From Lysobacter sp. Root690 (GTDB lineage Bacteria; Pseudomonadota; Gammaproteobacteria; Xanthomonadales; Xanthomonadaceae): a stretch of 55,681 nucleotides of DNA. Numbering within the stretch: position 1 is the first letter of the stretch; the number at the start of each line of letters is the position of its first letter. Shown here one piece after another: positions 1 to 9,405 of this stretch. The translations under genes were made by a program, and so were the position numbers. The notes beneath the pieces were generated by a model. That model searched no databases. It saw only the letters and a program-made list of their open reading frames with translations, and was not told the DNA's origin. The stretch covers positions 355,377-411,057 of the forward strand of contig NZ_LMHM01000013.1 in NCBI RefSeq assembly GCF_001427785.1, given 5' to 3'.

Positions 1-60
1 GCCTTATTTTCCGAAGGGGAACATCGACGGCAGTTTCGTGGCGACGGGGAACACAAGCAC

Positions 61-1515
61 TTACTCCGCCTTCTGCGCCGCCACGCGCTTGCGCACCTCT
101 TCCAACATCCCATCCAGCGCCTTGCGGTCATACACCTTGCCGCGCAGCACGAACGTATCGATGCGACGCGTCGCGGCGATGTCGCGCAGCGGGTCGGCAT
201 CGAGCAACACGATATCGGCCGCCTTGCCGGCGGCGAGAGTGCCGTGCAATTTCTCCTGGCCCAGGAAGCGCGCGCCGTTGATCGTCGCGGCCTGCAAGGT
301 CTGCAGCGGGGTCAGGCCGCTCTCGACGAAGCGCTGCATCTCATCGTGCAGCCCCACGCCGGGGTAGTTGAAGGAATTGAGAAAGCCCGCGTCGGTGCCG
401 GCCAGCAAGGTCACGCCCGACTGCTGCAGCAACGGCAGGATCGCGGCATCGCGCTCGTAGCGCTGATGGCGGCGTTCGATCGCGGCTGCGTCGTCCTTGG
501 CCGCGCGCTCCACCCGCCAGGCGTAGGTCGCCTGCAGGCCGGGGCCGATGTATTTCAGATAGTCGTCGCCGCGATGATCGTTGCGATCCAGATATGTGGT
601 CACGAAGCTGCCGTTGAGGGTCGGCGTGACCGCGGTGCCGCGCCGCGCCAGACGCTTGTAAGCGGCGCGCGCGGTTTTTTCGTCGAAGCTGGATTGGATG
701 CGGTTCCAGCCCTCCTTGCTGTCGATCTCGCCGCGCCGGACCATCGCGCCGATCTGCGCTTCCTGGGTGGAACCGGCCTTGTACGCGTAGTCGATGTGTT
801 CGATCGAACTCAGCCCGGCCGCGCTGACCTCGTCGATGGTGAGCGAGAACGGCACGTGCGCCGACACCCGCAGGCCGCGCGCATGCGCCTGCTTGAGCGC
901 GTCCATGAACAACTCGGGCGACAAGGTGTTGTCGGTGATCTTGACGAAGTCGACCCTCCAGCCCTGCAACCGGTCCAGCGCCTTGGCGATCTCTTCATGG
1001 CTGCCGACTTCGATGTCGCCCGGCCAGATCGACTTGTAGCCCTCCAGCTTCGGACCGGAGGTGAAGATGGTCGGGCCGTCGAGCGAGCCTGCGTTGATCG
1101 CGTCGCGCCATTCGAACACGCTCGGGCTCAGGTCGCCGGCGGCGTCGCGCACCGCGGCGATGCCGTGGGCGACGTACAGCGGCAGCAGGTTCTTGTTTTC
1201 CTCGATCAGCTTGTCGCCGCCGCCGAAATGCACATGCATGTCCCACAGCGCCGGAATCGCGTACTTGCCCTGCGCGTCGATGCTGCGCGCGCCCTCGAAG
1301 CGCCTGGCCTTGGCATCGTCGACGATGGCCAGGATGCGCGCGCCCTTGACCGCGATGGTCTGGTTCGCGCGGGTCTTGCCGCTGGTCACGTCGATCACCG
1401 CGGCGTGGCGGATCAGCAGGTCGGCGGTTTCGCCGGCGGCCTGGGCGGTCGTGGCGGCGCAGGCGAGGGCGAGCAGGCTCAGCGCGAGGGCGTGGCGGCG
1501 GTGCGGGGCGATCAT
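61..1515 (-). CDS. Exported metal-dependent amidohydrolase
   Basis: This 484-residue protein begins with a signal peptide (basic start, Leu/Ala-rich core, AQA-type cleavage near residue 27). It then has the layout of the amidohydrolase (imidazolonepropionase/prolidase-like) superfamily. The HVH metal pair lies near residues 94-96, followed by VDFVKITD with the probable carboxylated lysine, a SAHV and an SIEHID histidine, and a late GTDAG aspartate motif. Members hydrolyse C-N bonds in small substrates, often Xaa-Pro or other dipeptides in exported Xanthomonad homologues; the substrate here cannot be read from sequence. The ATG start fits the signal peptide. It is the first gene from the left edge and no operon partner is visible. 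Confidence 0.9.
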   Translation of the reverse strand: MIAPHRRHALALSLLALACAATTAQAAGETADLLIRHAAVIDVTSGKTRANQTIAVKGARILAIVDDAKARRFEGARSIDAQGKYAIPALWDMHVHFGGGDKLIEENKNLLPLYVAHGIAAVRDAAGDLSPSVFEWRDAINAGSLDGPTIFTSGPKLEGYKSIWPGDIEVGSHEEIAKALDRLQGWRVDFVKITDNTLSPELFMDALKQAHARGLRVSAHVPFSLTIDEVSAAGLSSIEHIDYAYKAGSTQEAQIGAMVRRGEIDSKEGWNRIQSSFDEKTARAAYKRLARRGTAVTPTLNGSFVTTYLDRNDHRGDDYLKYIGPGLQATYAWRVERAAKDDAAAIERRHQRYERDAAILPLLQQSGVTLLAGTDAGFLNSFNYPGVGLHDEMQRFVESGLTPLQTLQAATINGARFLGQEKLHGTLAAGKAADIVLLDADPLRDIAATRRIDTFVLRGKVYDRKALDGMLEEVRKRVAAQKAE

Positions 1516-1641
1516 GCGGCGATTCCGATTCGTGGTCCGCAGCGATGATCCGGCGGCGCGGCCGCCCGCGCCAGTCCCGATCGGGCGGGGGAGATGGATC
1601 GGATCAGGGGTTTCGCGCCGGGACGTGCCTGCAGTCCCGAT

Positions 1642-3090
1642 TCAGTGCGGCCTGGCTTGTGCTTGGCTGTCGTCCCCAGGCACCGGCGAGTAGTAATGCG
1701 CGACCTGCTTATGTTTCAGCAAAGCCTCGGGCCGGTACGCGTTCTTGCGATCGCGGATCAATACCTGTGAGGCCTTGAAACGCTCCAGCACGGTCGGATC
1801 CAGTTCGGCCTCGTCCTGAATCTGACGAGGCGCGCTGGACCACTTGAAGCAGCGCATCCACCAGGGGCCTTGTTGCCGTGCGAATACCTCGCAATGCTGC
1901 GGCCCGAGAGGATCCGGGTGCAGGTGCAGTTTGGTCGTGTCCAGCAAAATGGGATGCGGGCCGGCGGTCGCTTCGTCGATCATCCAGCGCAGGGAGATGT
2001 CCGACAGGCGCGACTCCTCTTCCGCGTAGCTGCCGCCGATGTCGGAATGGTTGCCGGCGAACCAGCGCTGGCGGAAGTGTCCGCGCGTATCGTCCTGCCG
2101 GTCTTTATTCACCCGGCTTCCCCAGGTGACGCGTCCAAAGCTGATCCGCGTTTCGTCGATGGCCAGCGCGTGGCGCGCGATGGGAATACGCGGGTCCAGA
2201 AAACGATCGTAGTTCTTCGAGCGCCACAGGGCGAAATGCCACGGCCGGGTCTCGCATCTAACGTCCTTCGACGCCCATCGAAAGGTGATGCGCGCGTAGG
2301 CGAACAGCGCCAGCAAGATGCCGATCGAGAACAAGGACGTCGCCACCACCCACTGCGTTAAATCAAACCAGTAGTGGGCCAATGAACCGAGCGCAATGCC
2401 GACCGCAGCCAGCGCCAATGCACCGATACCCATCAAAGCCAAACGCGCCAGCACGGGCAGACCCAAGGCCGCCACCGAATCGAACACGCCGATGAATTCG
2501 GGATGGACGTCGCCACGGGCGGGGTTGTTTCCGGATCCGTACTTCAATCGAAAACGCCGGGCAATCGCCTCGCGCTGGCGTTCGAATCGCTTGCGCGGGT
2601 GCCCGGCGCCATGCTCGTAGACTTTCACGACCGCCTCGGTGGCGATCGCACGCAGCGCCCGGCCTGTTCTCGGCAGCGGACCACCCTGACCATCGGTGGT
2701 CGGCACGCCGCACAGATTCAATACGTTGGCCAAGGCGCGCACGGTGTAGCCGCCGCGGCTGAATCCGAACAGATAGATCCGGTCGCCCGGTTCGTAGCGC
2801 CTGAGAATGGCCTCGTAGCAATCGATGACGTTGGTGCTGAAGCCCAGGCCGACCGCCAGGCCGGCCCAGGATTTCAATCGTTCCCACAGGCCCAGACTGA
2901 CGTTGCCGGCCGCATTGGACGTTCCGAGACCCGGCTCGTAATAGGCGACCTGTTCGCTGGGATCGATCGGGCTGTCGGGCCCGACTCGACTCGCGCGGAA
3001 CAGTTTGTAGATGTTGCTCAATTGCTGATCCGGCCGCACGCCGCCGATCTGGCCGGTCCCGTCCGCGAATATCAGAATGTTCTTTGGCAT
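1642..3090 (-). CDS. DUF2235 (Tle1-like) alpha/beta hydrolase with membrane segments
   Basis: The 482-residue protein belongs to the DUF2235 family, alpha/beta hydrolases related to type VI secretion phospholipase effectors of the Tle1 type. The FADGTG opening motif is at residues 8-13. A catalytic triad is visible as GFSRG with Ser111, FDSVAALG with Asp204, and NHSDIGGSY with His348. Two hydrophobic segments (about 213-235 and 247-268) suggest membrane insertion. The internal ATG giving MPKNILIF is preferred over an in-frame start 26 residues upstream, because the extra residues are Arg-rich and unlike the family. No VgrG, PAAR or immunity gene adjoins it, so an effector role is not supported by context. 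Confidence 0.85.
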   Translation of the reverse strand: MPKNILIFADGTGQIGGVRPDQQLSNIYKLFRASRVGPDSPIDPSEQVAYYEPGLGTSNAAGNVSLGLWERLKSWAGLAVGLGFSTNVIDCYEAILRRYEPGDRIYLFGFSRGGYTVRALANVLNLCGVPTTDGQGGPLPRTGRALRAIATEAVVKVYEHGAGHPRKRFERQREAIARRFRLKYGSGNNPARGDVHPEFIGVFDSVAALGLPVLARLALMGIGALALAAVGIALGSLAHYWFDLTQWVVATSLFSIGILLALFAYARITFRWASKDVRCETRPWHFALWRSKNYDRFLDPRIPIARHALAIDETRISFGRVTWGSRVNKDRQDDTRGHFRQRWFAGNHSDIGGSYAEEESRLSDISLRWMIDEATAGPHPILLDTTKLHLHPDPLGPQHCEVFARQQGPWWMRCFKWSSAPRQIQDEAELDPTVLERFKASQVLIRDRKNAYRPEALLKHKQVAHYYSPVPGDDSQAQARPH

Positions 3091-3658
3091 GGTCGAATGC
3101 GTGCCTGTGCGGGCTTGGGCTTTTGGGTCGGGTCGACGACGGCTTTCGTTACGCCGACGAGCGCGCATTCACCGCGGAAAGCGCGCTCGCCGATCCGAAT
3201 GCGGGCGCATCCGGATTTCGATGCGTCGCTTCATGCCTTCGCCGGATCGTGATCGCCGATTTCACTCGGACCACATCCATCCAGCCTGGGCCACGCAACG
3301 GATCGCGCGCCCCGGTCGTCGTCGTTCTTTCCCGGGAAACGTCAGGGCGTGGGCCGGCGTGAACTGCCCGAGCGCATGGACGTTGTTTCGCGCGAGCGGC
3401 GTTTCACAGCGATCAAATGCTTCAACGAATTTGCTTGATCGGATCGGCCAACAATCGGCCGCGGAGAGTCGACCGTTGACGCTTCGACGTCAGCGCCTGT
3501 CGCCGGCCAAATCGAACCGTCGGCCACTACCCCGAATCCCCAATCCCGAATCCCCAATAACAAACAAGCCGGCATAAGCCGGCCTGTCTGTATCGCTTCA
3601 ATGTCGCGAGCAACTATCGATCAGCCTTCAAGCCCGATCGATCGCCGCCGCGCGCGGC
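3091..3658. other. Intergenic region with a 14-bp direct repeat
   Basis: I see no convincing gene in these 568 bases; the reading frames here lack start context and family resemblance. Near the right end (3531-3558) the 14-mer CCCGAATCCCCAAT occurs twice in exact tandem, just before the terminator of the M2 peptidase gene. It resembles the GATTCCC heptamer array at 21116-21157, so it may be the same class of short intergenic repeat. Confidence 0.6.
3561..3590 (-). terminator. Rho-independent terminator of the M2 peptidase gene
   Basis: Read on the minus strand, ACAGGCCGGC, a TTAT loop and GCCGGCTTGT form a 10-bp stem with one G-U pair, followed by a T-rich TTGTTATT tract. It lies about 70 bases past the peptidase stop codon. 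Confidence 0.7.
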
Positions 3659-5692
3659 TCAGCCCTGCGCAGGCTTCGCCTTCGCATCGGTCTTCACCGC
3701 CGGCTTGGCCGGCGACAGCGGCGCCGGAGCGCCCGCGGCCGACGCCTGCCAGCCGCAGCTCTTGCCTTCGTTCTGCTGCTTGAGCCAGGTCTGCAGCGGC
3801 GCGAAGTATTCCAGCACCGCGGTGGCGTCCATTTTCTCGCCGCCGGTCAGCTCTTTCATCGTCTGCTGCCACGGCTGGCTCGCGCCCTTGCTCAGCATCG
3901 CCTCGAACTTCGCGCCCGCGGCCTTGTTGCCGTAGAAGCTGCATTCGTACAGCGGGCCCTTGTAACCGGCCGCGTCGCACAGCGACTTGTAGAACTGGAA
4001 CTGCAGGATGTGCGAGAGGAAGTAGCGCGTGTACGGGGTATTGCCCGGCACGTGGTACTTCGCGCCGGCGTCGAAGAACTCCTCGCCGCGCGCCTGCACC
4101 GGCGCCACGCCCTGGTACTTGGCCTTCAGTTCCCACCACGCCTTGTTGTACGCATCGGGCTTGATCGAGCCGTCGAACACGCCCCAGCGCCAGCGGTCGA
4201 TCATCAGGCCGAACGGCAGGAACGAGACCTTCGCCAGCGCCATGCGCATCTGCGCGTTGATCAACGCTTCGTTGCTCTGCTGCTGATTGCCGACCATGCC
4301 GATCGACTGCAGGTACTTGGGCGTCATCGCCAGCACGATGGTGTCGCCGATGGCTTCGTGGAAACCGTCGTGCGCGCCGGTCTGGAACAGCGGCGGCTGC
4401 TTGTTGTAGGCCAGGTAGTAATACACGTGGCCGAGCTCGTGATAGATCGTGGTGAAATCTTCTTCGTTCGGCTTGATGCACATCTTGGTGCGCACGTCGC
4501 CGCCCATGTTCATGTCCCACGCGCTGGCGTGGCAGACCACGTCGCGGTCGCGCGGCTTGACGAACTGGGTCTTGGCCCAATAGCTGTCGGGCAGCTTGGG
4601 CATGCCGAGCGAGACGTAGAAGTCCTGCGCGCGCTCGGTCATCTGCTTAGCGTTGGCCAGGTTGGCGTCGACCTCGGTCTGCGCCTGCTCCAGCGGGCTG
4701 CGATCGCCGCCGGCCTTGGCTTCCTGTGCATCGAGCACCTGCTGGTACTGACGCGCGAGCGCGCCGTTGATGTCCAGGCTGCCGGCCTGCTGCTCGGTGT
4801 ACGGCGCGAGCACGTCCCACAGATTGCCCCAGTCCTGCTGCCACATATTGCCGAGCAGGTGCGCCGGCAGCATGCCGCCGCCGGTCTGGCCCTTGTCGAC
4901 GCCGTACTTCGATTCCAGGCGCGAGCGGGTGTAGCAATGCAGTTGTTCGTACAGCGGTTTGACCTGGCCCCACAGGCGATCGGTCTCGGCGGCGAGTTCG
5001 GCCGGGCTCATGTCGTAGCCCGAGCGCCACAGCTCGCCGGTGTCGGCGTAGCCGAGGTTCTGCGCGCCTTCGTTGACCAGTTCGACGAAGCGTGTGTAGT
5101 CCTTGCGCATCGGCTTGGAAATCGTATGCCAGCCCTTCCAGGCGTCGAGCTGCGCGTCGTAGTCGCGGCTGTTGCGCAGCACGTCCTCCAGATCGCCGAG
5201 CTGACGGCAGTCGGTGTCGCCAGGGCCGCTGCAATAGCTGCCCGAGCCATACATGCCTTCCATGCGGGTGGCGATCTGGGTGAGTTCGGCGAGCTTGGCC
5301 GGGTCTTTCGGCGCCGGCATCGCGGTGCCGATCTTGAGCAACTGGATCGCGCGCGCGGTCGCCGGCGACATCTGCTTGCCTTCGAACTTCTTCGACTGCT
5401 CGATCCAGCTGTTGAGCTGGGTGAGGTAGCGCTCGTTGGCCTTGGCCGACAGCAACTGGCTGTCGTCGTTGATGTAGGTCGACGACAGCCACTGCGCGGC
5501 GGTCATCTCCGGATACATCTTCTTGTACTCGTCGTTGACGCGCGCGATGAACTGGTCCGCGGTCTCGCCCTCGGGCGCGGTGGCCGGAGCGGTGGTGGTG
5601 CTCGAGGAGGGGACGGGTTCCTTCTTGCAGCCGCTCAGGCCGATCACGGCCGCAGCGACGCCGAGCGCCAACAAGGCGCGGACATGTTTCAT
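3659..5692 (-). CDS. M2 family peptidyl-dipeptidase lipoprotein (ACE-like)
   Basis: This 677-residue protein starts with a lipoprotein signal (hydrophobic run, then LSGC lipobox with the cysteine at residue 22), so it is probably anchored in the outer membrane or periplasm. The zinc site HELGH is at residues 418-422, and a downstream HEAIGD motif supplies the glutamate ligand; both are hallmarks of peptidase family M2, the angiotensin-converting enzyme family. These enzymes remove C-terminal dipeptides. The length matches single-domain bacterial members. An in-frame start 25 residues upstream is rejected because it would bury the lipoprotein signal. It is monocistronic, with a terminator downstream and a long AT-rich upstream region. 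Confidence 0.93.
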   Translation of the reverse strand: MKHVRALLALGVAAAVIGLSGCKKEPVPSSSTTTAPATAPEGETADQFIARVNDEYKKMYPEMTAAQWLSSTYINDDSQLLSAKANERYLTQLNSWIEQSKKFEGKQMSPATARAIQLLKIGTAMPAPKDPAKLAELTQIATRMEGMYGSGSYCSGPGDTDCRQLGDLEDVLRNSRDYDAQLDAWKGWHTISKPMRKDYTRFVELVNEGAQNLGYADTGELWRSGYDMSPAELAAETDRLWGQVKPLYEQLHCYTRSRLESKYGVDKGQTGGGMLPAHLLGNMWQQDWGNLWDVLAPYTEQQAGSLDINGALARQYQQVLDAQEAKAGGDRSPLEQAQTEVDANLANAKQMTERAQDFYVSLGMPKLPDSYWAKTQFVKPRDRDVVCHASAWDMNMGGDVRTKMCIKPNEEDFTTIYHELGHVYYYLAYNKQPPLFQTGAHDGFHEAIGDTIVLAMTPKYLQSIGMVGNQQQSNEALINAQMRMALAKVSFLPFGLMIDRWRWGVFDGSIKPDAYNKAWWELKAKYQGVAPVQARGEEFFDAGAKYHVPGNTPYTRYFLSHILQFQFYKSLCDAAGYKGPLYECSFYGNKAAGAKFEAMLSKGASQPWQQTMKELTGGEKMDATAVLEYFAPLQTWLKQQNEGKSCGWQASAAGAPAPLSPAKPAVKTDAKAKPAQG

Positions 5693-6263
5693 GTGTGCTC
5701 TCTCCGGAAGAAGTGCGGCGCTTCGCGCGCGAGCCAGAAGGCTAGAGGCCGGGTCGGTCCGGCGCAAGCCGGGCTTGATCGGGCCGGTGGGATCGTCCGT
5801 CCGGCAGGTGAACGCTGGAGCGGTCGTGAGGAACTTTTGCGCAAACTCGGCACAGCCGCCGGGCTGAAAACGGTTACGGCGCGGGTAGGGGGCGCCCGGA
5901 TTTGGCCGATTCAGGCGAATTGCGCATTGTGACCCGCGAACGCCGTCGCGGAATTTTGTAAATAATTCGTTACGTGAAAACGCTTAGATTGTTTTATTTT
6001 CGTTATTCACGTGTGCTTTACGCAACGGTGAAGCCCTTTTGCAGCCGTTTGTTCAGTTTCTGATACGGCCACGATCCGGCCTAGCCCGATTCATGTCACA
6101 AAAACAGAATTGATTTGTGACGCGAAAACGGAAAAAGTGACGTCCAACGGCAGCCGTTCATCGGCTGCGCTGCCGGGGCAGGCAGGGCCGATCGGGATAT
6201 CTCTTCGGAGGGCTCCGTTCAGCGCACCCAACTCGGCACGGTCCTGGCTTCAAAAGGTAAGGC
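5693..6263. other. Long AT-rich upstream region between divergent genes
   Basis: No gene is visible in these 571 bases, which separate two divergent genes. The segment at about 5950-6050 is far more AT-rich than the rest of the window. It holds an imperfect inverted repeat (ACGTGAAAACG at 5972-5982 against CGTTATTCACGT at 6001-6012). Both genes are probably transcribed from here, although no single -35/-10 pair stands out. Confidence 0.5.
6095..6121. promoter_or_regulatory. Perfect inverted repeat GTCACAAA-N11-TTTGTGAC
   Basis: Eight-base arms at 6095-6102 and 6114-6121 are exact reverse complements around an 11-base AT-rich spacer. Dyads of this size are typical binding sites for dimeric regulators. 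The half-site resembles the CRP/Clp core TGTGA but in the opposite arrangement, so the factor is unknown. It lies about 140 bases upstream of the plus-strand gene at 6264. Confidence 0.35.
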
Positions 6264-6641
6264 ATGAAACATACGACGGGCACCGCGAACGGCACGCTGC
6301 ACACCGCCACTCTGGCCTCGGCCTTGCCGATGCGCGGGCGCGAAGGCGGGGTCTGCCTGTTCTCGGCCGACCTGAGCTGGGCCCGCGAACAAGCGCCGGC
6401 GACCTCGCGCAGCCTGTTCGCACGGATCCAGATCACCCGTATCGCCCTGTTCGCGTTGCTCGCGCTGGCGGTGGTCGGGGTGGTGATGATGAATGGGCCG
6501 GCCGACGCCGGTCCGAACCGTTCGCTCTCCAAGGCGCTGCCCGATCCGGTCAGCGAAGCCGAGGTCGAATCGGTGGTCGCGAACACGGGTCACCCGGCCG
6601 CGCGCCTGCAGGCGACGGCCGAACGCACGGCGGCGCGCTGA
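6264..6641 (+). CDS. Hypothetical single-pass membrane protein
   Basis: This 125-residue reading frame has GC-rich third positions and an AAGGTAAGG element just before its ATG. The polar N-terminal half is followed by one clear membrane segment near residues 55-75 (alanine-, leucine- and valine-rich, ending VVMMNGP). The last 45 residues are polar and alanine-rich. I recognise no family. Reading frames on the opposite strand over the same bases lack a plausible start. It is flanked by long non-coding stretches and has no operon partner. Existence is likely but unproven. Confidence 0.5.
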   Translation: MKHTTGTANGTLHTATLASALPMRGREGGVCLFSADLSWAREQAPATSRSLFARIQITRIALFALLALAVVGVVMMNGPADAGPNRSLSKALPDPVSEAEVESVVANTGHPAARLQATAERTAAR

Positions 6642-6888
6642 CGCGCGAACCGGCGTACACCCGATACGGAACTCGGTGGGAGTAGGCGCCTGGACGGCGC
6701 AATCAGGGGAAGGGAAGCAAGCAGTACGCTTCAGCAGTACAAGTCGGAGTCCGGTTATGGGGATAATCCGTTCCGCGCAGTTTGAATGGCGTCGGCGCCA
6801 CGGAAGGCGTCGGTGACCGCTGTCTTCCCGGCCCGCATGCGGGCCAGGACCGAGACCGACCTGCCGCCGCGCGCGCAAGGCGCCGGCA

Positions 6889-8574
6889 TTACCAATCCGT
6901 CGGCGCGTAATCCTTGAGGAACTGACCCCATACGTGGGTGCCGGTGTTGATGCCGTGGATGATCGGATCGACGATGCGCGCGGCGCCGTCGACGATGTCC
7001 AGCGGCGGATGGAAGCGCTCCTCGATCACCTTGCGCGCGGCGATCTCGACCGGATCTTCGTCGGTCACCCAGCCGGTATCGACCGAGTTCATATGGATGC
7101 CGTCGCCGTGGTAATCCGCGGCCGAGGTGCGCGTCATCATGTTGAGCGCGGCCTTGGCCATGTTGGTGTGCGGGTGCTTGGTGGTCTTGAAGTTGCGGTA
7201 GAACTGGCCTTCGACCGCCGACACGTTGACGATGTGCTTGTCGCGGCGCGGGCTGTCGCCCTCGGGCACGCGCAGCATCAGCGGCTTCAGCCGCGCATTG
7301 ATGATGAACGGCGCGATCGCGTTGACCAGTTGGGTTTCCAGCAGCTCCACCGACGGCACTTCGTCCATCTGCAGGCGCCAGGAATTGCGCCCGCGCAGGT
7401 CGACCTGCTGCAGGTCCTGATCGAGGCGGCCTTCGGGAAACAGATGCGCCTGGCCGAGCAGTTCGTCGGCCAGCAGCGGCACCTGCGACAGTTCGGCGGC
7501 GCGGGTCAGGCCGGTCGCGTCGATCAGCGAGCGCACGTTGCCCTGCGCCTGCAAGGTGCTGCTTTCGCTCTCGCCGGCATCCGGCAGCAGATCGAACGCG
7601 CGCAGGCCTTCGTAGCGGCCGACCAAGCGGCGCACCTCGTCGGGCATCTCGTGCAGCGCGGAGGTCTCGCCGGCCATCATGTGCGCGTAGAACGCCGGTG
7701 GGCGGCGCACGGTCTGGCAGGCGTTGTTGATGATGAAGTCGAGCCGTTCGCGGGTCGCCAGCAGTTCGCTGCAGAACGCTTCCACGCTCGGGGTGTGGCG
7801 CAGGTCCAGGCCGAACACTTCCAGGCGATGGCCCCAATGGGCGAAGTCGGGCTCTTGCGCGTAACGCAGCGCCGAGTCGCGTGGAAACCTAGTGGTGACG
7901 ATCAACGCGCAACCCGCGCGCAGCAGCTTCAATCCGGCCTGATAACCGATCTTGACCCGGCCACCGGTCAGCAGCGCGACCCGGCCGCTAAGGTCGGCGG
8001 TTTCGGTGCGCTTGAAGTAGTTGAGCTCCGCGCAAGGCGGGCACATCTGGTCGTAGAAGTGATGGACCTGGGTGTATTTCTTCTTGCACACGTAGCAATG
8101 CAGCAGCTCGGGCGACTCGCTGTAAGCGATCGGCTCGGGCGTGTTGTTGCTGGGATCGTGCTGGCCGGCGGGCTGCGGCGGAAAATAGTTCGGCGTGGTG
8201 AATACCGGCTTGCGGCGCAGCGCGCGGATGCCGGTCTGGTTGAGCAGTTCGTCGGCCTTGCGCAGCTTTTCCTGATGGCGGTCGCGCGCCTGCTGCTTGA
8301 GCTGCTTGCGCCGTGCCTTGGGTTCGGGATGGAAGGCCTGGGCGATCGCCTGGTGCAGGCGCGCGCGCTCATCGGCGGGCAGCGCGTCGAGCATCGCGCG
8401 GTCGGCGTTGAGCTGTTCGAGCACGGCGAGCGCGTCGCGGACGCGATCGAGCAGCGGCGCGCGGTCGGTCTGCGCGGCGGCGTCGGCGCCGTCCGGGGCG
8501 TTGTCGGTGGGAGTATTCAAAAGAGGGGGTCCGCGGCGCACGGCGAGGGTGCGCGATTCAATGGGGCTGATCAA
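6889..8574 (-). CDS. SDR-family oxidoreductase with N-terminal four-cysteine motif
   Basis: The C-terminal two thirds of this 561-residue protein is a short-chain dehydrogenase. The nucleotide-binding TGGRVKIG is at residues 203-210, then IINNACQ and, near the end, an NVSAVEG strand, a Y-x-x-x-K-like stretch and SVDTGW. The N-terminal 190 residues are unusual: a charged helical stretch, then CYVC (160-163) and CPPC (178-181), which would make a zinc-ribbon or rubredoxin-like knuckle. The full-length start is TTG at 8574 with no clear ribosome-binding site, and a TTG 18 codons further in is equally possible. Substrate unknown. Confidence 0.85.
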   Translation of the reverse strand: MISPIESRTLAVRRGPPLLNTPTDNAPDGADAAAQTDRAPLLDRVRDALAVLEQLNADRAMLDALPADERARLHQAIAQAFHPEPKARRKQLKQQARDRHQEKLRKADELLNQTGIRALRRKPVFTTPNYFPPQPAGQHDPSNNTPEPIAYSESPELLHCYVCKKKYTQVHHFYDQMCPPCAELNYFKRTETADLSGRVALLTGGRVKIGYQAGLKLLRAGCALIVTTRFPRDSALRYAQEPDFAHWGHRLEVFGLDLRHTPSVEAFCSELLATRERLDFIINNACQTVRRPPAFYAHMMAGETSALHEMPDEVRRLVGRYEGLRAFDLLPDAGESESSTLQAQGNVRSLIDATGLTRAAELSQVPLLADELLGQAHLFPEGRLDQDLQQVDLRGRNSWRLQMDEVPSVELLETQLVNAIAPFIINARLKPLMLRVPEGDSPRRDKHIVNVSAVEGQFYRNFKTTKHPHTNMAKAALNMMTRTSAADYHGDGIHMNSVDTGWVTDEDPVEIAARKVIEERFHPPLDIVDGAARIVDPIIHGINTGTHVWGQFLKDYAPTDW

Positions 8575-8681
8575 AAGGGCGATGCGAAGGCGTGATTCTA
8601 CAGTGCGCGCCCGTGGCCGCCCGCGGACCGCGATGGAGGATGGATCGGGTGGCCGCTGATTCGACCCGCGGCGCCTGGGTC

Positions 8682-9155
8682 TTAAATCGCCAGAACCCGT
8701 TCAGGCAACCGCACCAGCCCGTGCTCGGCCAGCCATTGCCAGGAGGTTTCGGCGTCCTGCTCGACGTAGGCGCGCGCCGAACCCATGCGGAAGCTGTAGC
8801 CCCATTCGTCCATGTCGGCCAGGATGCGGTCGCGGCCGGCGCCGGGCAGGGCGTCGCCGAGCAGGGTCTGCAGCACGCACACCGCGTCTTCTTCCTCGAC
8901 CGAATCGGTGGCGTCGGTATGCACCTGCGCGCGGCGTTCGGGCGGCAGCACGATCAGGTGCGCGGCTTCGTGCAGCAGCGAATGCACCGGCGTGTCGCCG
9001 CGCGCGTACACGGTGCTGCCGATCAGGCCGGCTTCGTTGTCGCCCCAGTAGCTGCCCGGAATCGCCTCGCCGTCGGCGACCCGCTCCAGACGCAGGTCGT
9101 AGCGCGCGAGCAGGGCGGCGGCGTCGTCGAAGGCGATGTCGGACAGGGTGAGCAT
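8682..9155 (-). CDS. Small HExxH (zincin-like) protein
   Basis: This 157-residue protein has a central HEAAH at residues 62-66 preceded by a hydrophobic helix, the signature of zinc metallopeptidases. A cluster of acidic residues at 86-90 (VEEED) could offer the third ligand. No signal peptide or membrane segment is present, so it is probably cytosolic. The tail is tryptophan- and leucine-rich. It resembles conserved hypothetical proteins of Xanthomonads. Proteolytic activity is inferred from the motif only. It lies downstream of the min operon on the same strand, separated by a repeat element. Confidence 0.75.
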   Translation of the reverse strand: MLTLSDIAFDDAAALLARYDLRLERVADGEAIPGSYWGDNEAGLIGSTVYARGDTPVHSLLHEAAHLIVLPPERRAQVHTDATDSVEEEDAVCVLQTLLGDALPGAGRDRILADMDEWGYSFRMGSARAYVEQDAETSWQWLAEHGLVRLPERVLAI

Positions 9156-9171
9156 GGGGCGGGATGTTTTG

Positions 9172-9357
9172 AAGTAGGAGCGAGATAAGTCGCGATGGGT
9201 TGCGACACAGCTCCGCGCGAGCGTAGTGATTGCGTCGGTTGCGCCCTGACAGGCCGCATCGCCTGGCCATTGTGGGCATAGGCTGTTTGCGCGGTGATCA
9301 GCGTGGCGCGGTCGCGGCTCGTGACCGAAGGAAATCCAGTAGGGCGCCGCTCCTACA
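9172..9357. repeat. Repeat region bounded by inverted GTAGGAGC
   Basis: The region starts with AGTAGGAGC and ends with GCTCCTAC, its inverse. Both ends resemble the GTAGGAGCGGC short palindromic repeats scattered through Xanthomonad genomes. The interior has no gene. It separates the HExxH gene from the min operon. Confidence 0.45.
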
Positions 9358-9377
9358 GGCGGATACGAGACAAACAG

Positions 9378-9402
9378 CGGCGGTCGGCGGGCCGACCGCT
9401 TG
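9378..9402 (-). terminator. Hairpin after minE
   Basis: GCGGTCGGC (9380-9388) and GCCGACCGC (9391-9399) form a perfect 9-bp stem directly after the minE stop. Reading on the minus strand, a modest T-containing tail (CTGTTTGTCT) follows. It is the likely end of the minCDE transcript. Confidence 0.45.
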
Positions 9403-9405
9403 CCG

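Noticed and set aside
1642-3090. Type VI secretion effector locus
   Set aside because: No VgrG, PAAR, adaptor or immunity gene is nearby; family membership alone does not prove an effector.
4010-5932. Long plus-strand open frame opposite the M2 peptidase gene
   Set aside because: It is an antisense shadow: the minus strand carries a complete, motif-rich M2 peptidase, and the plus-strand translation is Arg/His/Val-rich with no family resemblance.
6934-8595. Long plus-strand open frame opposite the SDR gene
   Set aside because: Antisense shadow of the dehydrogenase; composition is typical of high-GC complement frames.
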